From contig JBKQMG010000194.1 in the NCBI GenBank assembly GCA_052146815.1, positions 34,081 through 98,080 of the forward strand: a stretch of 64,000 nt of DNA, read 5' to 3'. Below the pieces are notes generated by a model. It was given only the letters and a program-made list of their open reading frames with translations, had not been told where the DNA came from and searched no databases. A program made the translations under genes and the position numbers. Positions within the stretch are counted from its first letter, which is position 1; every line of letters begins with the position of its first letter. Below, in pieces: positions 8,384 through 15,755 of this stretch. The stretch is from DATJZH01 sp052146815. GTDB taxonomy: Bacteria; Actinomycetota; Actinomycetes; Streptosporangiales; Streptosporangiaceae.

Positions 8384-9445
8384 GTGAATGCACAGACCGC
8401 AGAGTCGGCGTTCGTGCGGGCCTGCCGACGCCAGTCCGTTCCGTACACACCTGTCTGGTATATGCGCCAGGCGGGACGGTCGCTGCCGGAATACCGGGCC
8501 GCCAGGGCGGGCACCGGCATGCTCGAGGCCTGCGCCACGCCCGACCTGATCGCTGAGATCACCCTGCAGCCGGTGCGCAGGTACGGCGTGGACGCGGCCA
8601 TCCTGTTCAGCGATATCGTCGTTCCGCTGCGCGCCGTCGGGGTCGGCGTGGACATCAGGCCGGGCGTCGGCCCGGTGATCGAGCAGCCGGTGCGGCTGCC
8701 GATGGACGTGCAGCGGCTGCGTGCCCTCGAGCCGCCGGACGTCTCGTTCGTCGCCGAGGCGGTCAGGTCCCTGGTCGCCGAGCTGGGGGAGACCCCGCTG
8801 ATCGGTTTCGCCGGGGGCCCGTTCACGCTCGCCTGTTACCTCATCGACGGCGGGCCGTCGAAGAGCTTCGACAAGACCAAGTCGATGATGTACGGGAACC
8901 CCGAGCTCTGGCATGCGCTGCTGGAGCGGCTCACCGACATCACGATCACCTTCCTGCGCGTGCAGATCGATGCCGGCGCGTCCGCTGTCCAGCTGTTCGA
9001 CTCCTGGGCCGGGACGGTAGACCCGGACGACTACCGGCAGGCCGTGCTGCCGCACAGCAAGCGGATCTTCGACGCCCTCGCCGACACCGGGGTGCCGCGC
9101 ATTCACTTCGGCGTCGGCACCGGCGAGCTCCTCGGGCTGATGGGCGAGGCGGGCGCCGAGGTCGTCGGAGTGGACTGGCGGGTTCCGCTGGACGAGGCTG
9201 TCCGCCGGGTGGAGCCCGGCAAGGCGCTGCAGGGCAACCTGGATCCGGCCATCCTGCTCGCCCCGTGGGAGGTCGTCGCCCAGCGGGCCAGGGACGTGCT
9301 CAACCGCGGCCGGACCGCTGAGGCCCACATCTTCAACCTCGGCCACGGCGTGCTGCCGGAAACCGACCCTGACGTGCTTGCCCTGCTCACCGACCTGGTG
9401 CATACCGAGTCGGCCCGGGTGCCGCACCTGCACTCCACCGACTAG
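8384..9445 (+). CDS. hemE: Uroporphyrinogen decarboxylase
   Basis: Cytoplasmic enzyme that decarboxylates uroporphyrinogen III to coproporphyrinogen III, the last step shared by the protoporphyrin and coproporphyrin branches. Family signatures are clear: PVWYMRQAGRSLPEYR near the N-terminus, ILFSDIVVPL, GFAGGPFTLACY, FDSWAGTV and HFGVGTGELL. GTG 8384 is chosen because it lies about ten residues before the conserved RACRRQ block, with GAGAAG upstream; the frame is open further upstream without homology. Length 353 residues, normal. Confidence 0.95.
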   Translation: MNAQTAESAFVRACRRQSVPYTPVWYMRQAGRSLPEYRAARAGTGMLEACATPDLIAEITLQPVRRYGVDAAILFSDIVVPLRAVGVGVDIRPGVGPVIEQPVRLPMDVQRLRALEPPDVSFVAEAVRSLVAELGETPLIGFAGGPFTLACYLIDGGPSKSFDKTKSMMYGNPELWHALLERLTDITITFLRVQIDAGASAVQLFDSWAGTVDPDDYRQAVLPHSKRIFDALADTGVPRIHFGVGTGELLGLMGEAGAEVVGVDWRVPLDEAVRRVEPGKALQGNLDPAILLAPWEVVAQRARDVLNRGRTAEAHIFNLGHGVLPETDPDVLALLTDLVHTESARVPHLHSTD

Positions 9446-9498
9446 GCCAGGGGGCGCGGCCGCCCGCCTCCGGTCAGCACTCGCGCTGGGCCTCACGT

Positions 9499-10479
9499 TC
9501 AGGTGGCGCTCGGCCGGGCCCGGCGGCGCAGCAGGCGGCGCCGCGCCGCGTAGCCGAGAGCGGCCAGGGCGGCGGCGATGACGGCGAACGGGAGCACTGC
9601 GCCGATGGCAGTCAGCACCCAGCTCACGGCGAGCGTGAAGGCGCGCCAGCCGCGGGACAGGCCGCCCAGGAAGCCGGCTGCGCTCTTGTTCCGGTGCTTC
9701 TTGACGACATGGCGGTGCGTACTTACCAGCAGCACAGACACGGTGCCGTAGGTGGTCTCGTGCGCAAGAGCCCGCTGCTGGGCCAGCAGCGCCTCCAGCG
9801 CCGACTCGTCGGCGTTGATCTGGTCCTGCACGCTGAGTAGCTGTCCGACCGACCCGGCGTGGCGCAGCAGCGCGCGCAGTTGCGCGATGGCCGCCTGCTG
9901 GGAGGCGACCCGGCTGCTCACGTCGGCGACCTGCTGGGTCACGTTCGTGGCCTGTGTCGTCAGCGAAAGCTGCCGTCCGAGGGCGGCGGCCAGGGCCGTC
10001 AGCGCGGACTGGTACCTCGCCACCGGGATCTTCAGGGTCAGGCTGACCTGCGGTCCGGCGGAGTCACCGGGATTGTTCAGGGCCTGCTCGGCGGAGATAT
10101 AGCCGCCGGCGCTCTGGACGAGCGTCGTGACCTTGGCCGCGGCCTTGCTGACGTCCGGCGAGCGCACCGTCATGTTCGCGGTGAAGATGATGCTCTGGCT
10201 GGACAGCAGCAGCCGCGCGGACTGGCTCGCCGACTTCTCGGGCCCGAAGCTGCCCGAAGCGGCCGGGACCCTGGGGGCTGCCGCAGCGCCGTTCACGCTG
10301 ACGCCCGCGTGCGCAGCCTGCCCGGAACCGTGAGAGGCAGAGAGACTGGAGGAGGAAGCTGAGCCGCTGGAGCAGCCGGCCACCAGGAGCAGGCCGGCGC
10401 CGCCCAGCAATGCGGCGGCGGCCAGGACGGTACTGCGCTTCGTGCCGCGGGCACTGCGTGGCCCGCCGGTAATGTTCAT
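9499..10479 (-). CDS. DUF4349 lipoprotein
   Basis: A 326-residue membrane-anchored protein. The N-terminus is a lipoprotein signal (KRSTVLAAAALLGG, lipobox LVAGC). The body matches DUF4349: a beta-rich part (QSIIFTANMTVRSPDVSKAA), TLKIPVARYQSAL, a coiled coil around residues 190-250 (QQVADVSSRVASQQAAIAQL) and a C-terminal transmembrane helix followed by an Arg-rich tail. It is therefore tethered at both ends, with the coiled coil outside the cell. Convergent with hemE and divergent from the methyltransferase gene with a 67-bp spacer. Function unknown. Confidence 0.85.
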   Translation of the reverse strand: MNITGGPRSARGTKRSTVLAAAALLGGAGLLLVAGCSSGSASSSSLSASHGSGQAAHAGVSVNGAAAAPRVPAASGSFGPEKSASQSARLLLSSQSIIFTANMTVRSPDVSKAAAKVTTLVQSAGGYISAEQALNNPGDSAGPQVSLTLKIPVARYQSALTALAAALGRQLSLTTQATNVTQQVADVSSRVASQQAAIAQLRALLRHAGSVGQLLSVQDQINADESALEALLAQQRALAHETTYGTVSVLLVSTHRHVVKKHRNKSAAGFLGGLSRGWRAFTLAVSWVLTAIGAVLPFAVIAAALAALGYAARRRLLRRRARPSAT

Positions 10480-10546
10480 GCCGCTCGGACGCCGGCCGGG
10501 CCTGCCGGGTTCCGGCCCGGCCGAAACTGATGCGGAAGGGTGATCT

Positions 10547-11335
10547 GTGACGTTCGATGCGGCCGTGCAGCGCTGGATCGGGGTGCTCGGGAGGCTGCGG
10601 GATGTGGTCCGCCAGGAGGTGCTCCGGGACCAGATCGCCAGCCTGCCGCAGCTGGCCGGGAGGCCGCAGGGGTCCGGCCGCCCGGCTCGCGTGCTGGATG
10701 TGGGCTGCGGGCAGGGAACGCAGGCGCTGTACCTGGCCAGGGCCGGGCACCAGGTGACGGGCATCGACTCCTCTGCCCGGCTGCTGTCCCGGTTTGCCGG
10801 GGCGCTGGCCGCCGAGCCCGCCGCGGTAGCCCGCCGGGTCACCCTCATCGAAGGCGACGGCGAGCACGCCCCGCAGCTGGCGGCGGGCCCCTTCGACCTG
10901 GTCCTGTGTCACGGCGTGCTGATGTACCTGGCCCGCACCGGGCCCATGCTGCGCGCGCTCGCGCAGGTGGCAGCGCCGGACGGGGCGATCTCGCTGCTGG
11001 TGCGCAACGGCCTGGCCCTGGCCATGCGCGACGGCCTGCAGGGGAACTGGCCCGGAGCGCTCGCGGCATTTGATAGCAAGGACTATGTCAACAGGCTGGG
11101 CCTATCCGCCCGCGCGCATGCGCCCGCGGATATCGACCTGGTCATGGAACCGCTCGGCTGGCAGCGCACCGCATGGTTCGGGGTACGGGTCTTCACTGAC
11201 CACCGGGACGAGCCGGCGCCGGGCGCGGACCAGCTGGCGCCGCTGCTCGCCGCCGAGCGGGCAGCGGGCGGCCGCGACCCTTACCGGAGCGTGGCCGCGC
11301 TGCTGCATCTCGTCTACGGCAGGGTAGGAACATGA
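10547..11335 (+). CDS. SAM-dependent methyltransferase, CmoM/SmtA-like
   Basis: Class I methyltransferase of 262 residues. SAM motif I is VLDVGCGQGTQALYLARAG, motif II VTGIDSSARLL, and DLVLCHGVLMYL follows. The overall pattern resembles CmoM, the tRNA 5-carboxymethoxyuridine methyltransferase, but substrate assignment is only by resemblance. GTG 10547 has GGAAGGG upstream. Its TGA overlaps the ATG of hemG (ATGA), so the two are translationally coupled; this may simply be an operon arrangement. Confidence 0.85.
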   Translation: MTFDAAVQRWIGVLGRLRDVVRQEVLRDQIASLPQLAGRPQGSGRPARVLDVGCGQGTQALYLARAGHQVTGIDSSARLLSRFAGALAAEPAAVARRVTLIEGDGEHAPQLAAGPFDLVLCHGVLMYLARTGPMLRALAQVAAPDGAISLLVRNGLALAMRDGLQGNWPGALAAFDSKDYVNRLGLSARAHAPADIDLVMEPLGWQRTAWFGVRVFTDHRDEPAPGADQLAPLLAAERAAGGRDPYRSVAALLHLVYGRVGT

Positions 11336-12948
11336 GCAATCGACTGGGGCGGGACGCGGCAGAGCGCGGGCCGGCGGAGCGGGACCCGGCCAGCGTCGTG
11401 ATCGTCGGCGGCGGCATCGCGGGCCTGGCGGCGGCGTTCTTCCTGCGCGACCGGGGCCTTACGGTGACCGTGCTGGAGGGATCATCGCGCCTGGGCGGCA
11501 AGCTCGCCGTGTCCGAGGTAGCCGGGATCAGCGTCGACGAGGGCGCCGAGGCGCTGCTCGCCCGGCGGCCGGAAGGCACCGGGCTGATTACCGAGGTCGG
11601 CCTGGCCGGGGAGCTGGTCCAGCCGGGCACGACCGCGGCGAACATCTGGACCCGCGGCCAGCTGCGGCCGCTGCCCCGGCGGCAGATGATGGGCGTGCCC
11701 GCCGACCTCGGGGAGCTGGCGCGCAGCGGCATCCTGTCGGCTGGGGGCGTGACCAGGGCCGGGCAGGATCTCCAGCTGCCCGCCACCGACCGCGCGGGTG
11801 ATGTGTCGGTCACCGCCTGCGTAGCCGCCCGGCTCGGCCAGGAGGTGGTCGACCGGCTGGTCGACCCGCTCCTCGGCGGCGTCTACGCCGGCCGCTCCGA
11901 GGAGCTTTCCTTCGAGGCCACCCTGCCGGGCCTCGCCGCCGAGTCACGGCGGCACGCGGGCCTGTCCGAGGCGGCCGCCGCGCTGCTCCCGGCGCCCCCG
12001 GCGCAGGGAACTGCCCCGGCGCGGGGCAGCACCGGCGGCGGGCCGGGTACCGGCCGGGCGGGCGGCGAGCCGGGCTCCGGGCGGTCGGCCCCGGTGTTCA
12101 CCACCCTGGCCGGCGGTCTCGGCACCCTGCCGCCGGTCCTCGCCGACGCCTCGGCGGCGAAGATCCGGACCGGCGCGATGGTCCGCGAGCTCGCCCGCAC
12201 GCCCGGCGGCTGGCGGCTGACCATCGGCTCGGCCCGGGCGCCGGAGCAGCTCGAGGCCGACGCGGTCATCCTGGCCGTGCCGGCCCGGCCGGCCGGGCGC
12301 CTGCTCGGCGGCGTGCCCGCCGCGGCCGGTGCCGCCGCGGCGCTGGCCGAGATTCCTTACGCCAGCATGGCGGTCGTCACGCTCGCCTATCCCGCGGCGG
12401 CATTTCCCGGTCTGCCGGCCGGCAGCGGGTACCTGGTCCCGGCCGTGGACGGGCACGCGGTGAAGGCCGTGACGTTCAGCAGCATCAAGTGGCCGCATCT
12501 GCTGCGGCCGGCGAACGGCGGGGGCACGGCCGGCGCGATGCAGATCGTGCGTGCCTCCGTCGGCCGGATCGGGGAGGAAGCACTGCTGCAGCGCGACGAC
12601 GGCGAGCTGGCCCGCTTGGCCGCCGACGAGCTTGCCGCCGCGACCGGCGTGCGCGGCGAGCCGGCCGCCGTGCGGGTCACGCGCTGGGGCGGCGGGCTGC
12701 CGCAGTACAACGTCGGCCACCTGGAGCGGGTAGCCCGGATCCGGGCGGGCGTCGCCGGTCAGCCCGGCCTGGCAGTCTGCGGGGCCGCCTACGACGGTCT
12801 TGGCATCCCCGCCTGCATCGCCACCGCGCGGCAGGCGGCCGATCAGGTACTGGCCTACTTTGAGACGGCCGCGAGCCGCGATGGTGCCAGGATGAACGAG
12901 GCCGGCCCGAGCGGGACCGGCCCGGCCGGAGCCAGCGGAGTCCGGTAG
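11332..12948 (+). CDS. hemG: Protoporphyrinogen/coproporphyrinogen III oxidase
   Basis: FAD enzyme of the HemY/CgoX type, 538 residues. The dinucleotide-binding motif VVIVGGGIAGLAAA is at residues 22-35, followed by GSSRLGGKL, DEGAEALLARRPEG and the C-terminal FAD motif LAVCGAAYDGLGIPACIATAR. With hemE and hemQ nearby it most likely oxidises coproporphyrinogen III to coproporphyrin III (coproporphyrin-dependent pathway). Oddities are a ~40-residue Gly/Pro/Ala-rich insertion around residues 220-255 and a disordered C-terminal tail. Starts within the stop of the methyltransferase gene. Confidence 0.93.
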   Translation: MSNRLGRDAAERGPAERDPASVVIVGGGIAGLAAAFFLRDRGLTVTVLEGSSRLGGKLAVSEVAGISVDEGAEALLARRPEGTGLITEVGLAGELVQPGTTAANIWTRGQLRPLPRRQMMGVPADLGELARSGILSAGGVTRAGQDLQLPATDRAGDVSVTACVAARLGQEVVDRLVDPLLGGVYAGRSEELSFEATLPGLAAESRRHAGLSEAAAALLPAPPAQGTAPARGSTGGGPGTGRAGGEPGSGRSAPVFTTLAGGLGTLPPVLADASAAKIRTGAMVRELARTPGGWRLTIGSARAPEQLEADAVILAVPARPAGRLLGGVPAAAGAAAALAEIPYASMAVVTLAYPAAAFPGLPAGSGYLVPAVDGHAVKAVTFSSIKWPHLLRPANGGGTAGAMQIVRASVGRIGEEALLQRDDGELARLAADELAAATGVRGEPAAVRVTRWGGGLPQYNVGHLERVARIRAGVAGQPGLAVCGAAYDGLGIPACIATARQAADQVLAYFETAASRDGARMNEAGPSGTGPAGASGVR

Positions 12949-12984
12949 CCAGCCGGCCCCTGCGGCCGTGACCGGGAGGCGTCC

Positions 12985-13662
12985 GTGATCGACCTGGAGA
13001 CCGACGGCGACGTATGGATCCTGCACATGCGCGACGGCGAGAACTGCTTCAGCAAGGACTGGCTCGGGGAGTTCAGCGCGGCGCTGGACCGGGTGGAAGC
13101 CAGCGACGGCCCGGCCGCGCTGGTCACCACCGGCGCGGACAAGTTTTACTCCAACGGCCTCGACCTGGAGTGGCTGGGATCAATCGGCCCGGAGGCGACC
13201 GGCTTCCTGTCCGACGTGCACCGGCTCTTCGGGCGGCTGCTCGGCTTCCCGGCGGTCACGGTCGCCGCCGTGAACGGGCACGCGTTCGCGGCCGGGGCCA
13301 TGCTCGCGGCCGCGCACGACTTTGTCATCATGCGCGAGGACCGGGGCTACTGGTGCCTGCCCGAAGCCGACCTCGGGCTGCCGCTCACCCCGGCGATGTA
13401 CGCCGTGATCGCCACGAAGCTGCCCCGCCGCACCGCCCAGGAGGCAATCCTGACCGGCCGCCGGTACGGCGCGCCCGACGCCATGGCCGCGGGAATCGCC
13501 CACCGGGCCGCCGCCGGGGACCAGGTGATCGCCGACGCGGTGCTGCTGGCCAAGGCGCTGGCCGGCAAGGACCGGCGCGCCCTCGCCGCGCATAAGCAGC
13601 TGCTGTACGGGGAGGCGATCCGCGTCTGCGGGACCGGCGTTCCCGACACCGCGGCCAACTGA
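12985..13662 (+). CDS. Enoyl-CoA hydratase/isomerase family protein
   Basis: A 225-residue crotonase-fold protein, close in layout to delta3,delta2-enoyl-CoA isomerases. The oxyanion-hole region reads TVAAVNGHAFAAGAMLA, and the single acidic residue expected of isomerases is in LPEADLGLPL. GTG 12985 has GGGAGG upstream. It lies between hemG and hemQ on the same strand (36 bp after hemG, ~170 bp before hemQ), an unusual place for a fatty-acid enzyme; no link with heme synthesis is established. Confidence 0.85.
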   Translation: MIDLETDGDVWILHMRDGENCFSKDWLGEFSAALDRVEASDGPAALVTTGADKFYSNGLDLEWLGSIGPEATGFLSDVHRLFGRLLGFPAVTVAAVNGHAFAAGAMLAAAHDFVIMREDRGYWCLPEADLGLPLTPAMYAVIATKLPRRTAQEAILTGRRYGAPDAMAAGIAHRAAAGDQVIADAVLLAKALAGKDRRALAAHKQLLYGEAIRVCGTGVPDTAAN

Positions 13663-13710
13663 CGCCTGCCGTTCCCGCGCTCGGGGGCTCCGAGCAGCGT
13701 GTGTGCCTAT

Positions 13711-13754
13711 CCACTGTCGCCCCAGCAGCTCCACTGTCGCCACAGCAGCAGTGG
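13711..13754 (+). promoter_or_regulatory. 20-bp direct repeat with inverted repeat upstream of hemQ
   Basis: Two copies of CCACTGTCGCCxCAGCAGC lie at 13711 and 13731, and the second is closed by CAGTGG to give an inverted repeat with CCACTG. The element is ~80 bp upstream of hemQ and could be an operator or part of a terminator for the isomerase gene. Confidence 0.3.
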
Positions 13755-13831
13755 ATGAACACGCACGCTGTTTGCCGGGGCCGGGGCCGGGGCGGGTCCG
13801 GGTGCTGGCGGTCATGCGGGAGAATGGGGGC

Positions 13832-14611
13832 ATGGCTGCTGACATCGGCGGGCAAGGCTCCCCGGAGGCTGCGGATCAGGCCGCGCAGCGCGGGGAGCGC
13901 CCGAAGGCACGAGACCTGAACGAGCTCATCCGCTACACCATGTGGTCGGTCTTCCGGCTGCGCGACGACGCCGCGCGCGATGAGAGCTGGTCGGGCGCCG
14001 GCGGCCAGGGCCGCGACGCCCGCGCCGCCGAGCTGGACGCCCTGCTGGAGCAGGCCGCGGGCAAGGGCGTCGTGACCCGGGGCTGCTACGACGTCCAGGG
14101 GCTGCGGGCCGACGCCGACTACATGTTCTGGTGGGTCGCGCCGTCTCCCGACGACCTGCAGGAGATGTACGCGCGGTTCCGCCGCACCGGCCTCGGCCGG
14201 GTCAGCGAGCCGGTCTGGTCGGCGATGGCGCTGCACCGGCCGGCCGAGTTCAACAAGAGCCACATCCCGGCGTTCATGGCCGGGGAGGATCCGCGGGCCT
14301 ACGTCTGCGTGTACCCGTTCGTGCGGTCCTATGAGTGGTACCTGCTGGACGACGCCGAGCGCCGCGCGATGCTCACCGAGCACGGCATGATGGCCCGCGA
14401 GTACCCCGACGTGCGCGCCAACACGGTCTCCTGCTTCGCGCTCAACGACTACGAGTGGATGCTCGCCTTCGAGGCCGACGAGCTGCACCGGATCGTGGAC
14501 CTGATGCGGCACCTGCGCGGCGCCCGGGCGCGGCTGCACACCAGGGTCGAGATCCCGTTCTACACCGGCCGCCGCAAGCCGGTCCGCGAGCTGCTCGACG
14601 CCCTGCCGTGA
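13832..14611 (+). CDS. hemQ: Coproheme decarboxylase (HemQ/ChdC)
   Basis: Chlorite-dismutase-fold enzyme that uses peroxide to convert coproheme to heme b, ending the coproporphyrin-dependent pathway. Diagnostic blocks: ELIRYTMWSVFRL near residue 30, YPFVRSYEWYLL containing the catalytic Tyr, EHGMMAREYPDVRAN with the likely heme-ligand His, and the end EIPFYTGRRKPVREL. 259 residues from ATG 13832; an ATG six codons earlier is possible. A ferrochelatase (cpfC) is not in this window and must lie elsewhere. Confidence 0.95.
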   Translation: MAADIGGQGSPEAADQAAQRGERPKARDLNELIRYTMWSVFRLRDDAARDESWSGAGGQGRDARAAELDALLEQAAGKGVVTRGCYDVQGLRADADYMFWWVAPSPDDLQEMYARFRRTGLGRVSEPVWSAMALHRPAEFNKSHIPAFMAGEDPRAYVCVYPFVRSYEWYLLDDAERRAMLTEHGMMAREYPDVRANTVSCFALNDYEWMLAFEADELHRIVDLMRHLRGARARLHTRVEIPFYTGRRKPVRELLDALP

Positions 14612-14696
14612 CCGCAGTGACCTGCATGATCGCCGTGACTTCCGTCACGGCAGCGACTCCTGCGGTGGCAGTGATCGGTGTGACGGCAGCAAGCGC
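14612..14696 (+). repeat. Degenerate GTGAC-rich repeat between hemQ and the hydroxyacid dehydrogenase
   Basis: The spacer repeats a GTGAC/GCAGTGA motif with an approximate 15-bp phase (units beginning near 14637, 14652, 14667, 14682). It would read VTAVT, IAVTS, VTAAT and similar peptides. It looks like a decayed 15-bp minisatellite and has no start codon or ribosome site of its own. Confidence 0.4.
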
Positions 14697-15686
14697 ATGA
14701 CGGCAGTGCGCCGGGTCCTTTTCTGCCGCGAGCGCTTTACCGCCGAGCTGTCCTGGGCTGATCTCGGGCCGGTGCTGCCGGGCTGGGAGATCACGTCCTG
14801 CCCGCCAGGCAAGGTGGCCTACCATCTGGACGCGATCGACGCGGTATGCCCGTTCGGCGCCCCGATCGATGCCGCCGTGCTGTAGGCTGGCCGGTTCGGC
14901 CTCGTGCACCAGTACGGGGTCGGCCTGGAGAAGGTCGACGTCGGCCGGGCGACCGAGCTCGGAGTGTGGGTCTGCCGGGTCCCCGGTGATGCCGGCGGCA
15001 ATGCCGACAGCGTCGCGGAGATTGCCATCCTGCATCTGCTCGCCCTGGTCAGGCGGCTGCCCGCGGCGCAGGCGGCGCTGGCGCAGGGCCGCTGGGAAGC
15101 CCGGCCTACGGGCGGCTCGCTGCTCGGCGCCACCGTGCTGATCGTCGGCCTCGGCGCCATCGGCGCGGCGGCGGCCCAGCGGCTGGCGCCGTTCGGCACC
15201 CGGCTGCTGGGGATACGGGCTCATCCCGAGCTCGGCGGGCCGCCCGGCGTGGACCAGGTCGCGGGGCCCGGCCGCCTGCAGGATCTGCTGGGCGAGGCCG
15301 ACGCCGTGGTCTGCTGCGCCATGTACGACAGCGGCACGGCGGGCATGTTCGGCGCCGCCGAGTTCGGCGCGATGCGGCCCGGCGCGATGTTCGTGAACGT
15401 GGCACGCGGCGGCCTGGCGGACGAGCCAGCCCTGCTGGCGGCGCTGGAGTCCGGCCAGGTCGGCGGGGCCGGGCTGGACGTGCACGCGACCGAGCCCGCC
15501 GATCCGGGGTCAGCGCTGCTCCGCCACCCGCAGGTGATCGCCACGCCGCATGTCGGCGGGCTCACCGAGGTCATGTTCCGCCGGACCGGCGAGGTCTTCG
15601 CGGCCAGCCTCGACCGCTGGGCGGCCGGGGATACGCCCTGCTGGGCGGTCAACGAGCCGGCTTTCTGCCGGTCGCGGCCCGGCTGA
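14697..15686 (+). pseudogene. D-isomer-specific 2-hydroxyacid dehydrogenase with in-frame amber codon
   Basis: NAD-dependent dehydrogenase family (phosphoglycerate dehydrogenase-like). The frame is continuous from MTAVRRVLFC to the end except for TAG at 14883-14885, between IDAAVL and AGRFGLVHQYG. Everything after it is intact: TVLIVGLGAIG (NAD-binding), VNVARGG (catalytic Arg), ATEP (Glu) and TPHVGG (His). One changed base in CAG, CGG, GAG or similar would give this TAG, so it is a fresh nonsense mutation or a sequence error. A GTG at 14907 could start a shortened product lacking the N-terminal part of the catalytic domain. 329 codons in all, normal length. Confidence 0.8.
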
Positions 15687-15755
15687 CCCACTTCGGGACC
15701 TCGGGCCCTGGCGCCCCACGCGGCGCCCGCGCGACTATCGCGCACGGAGGTTGCA

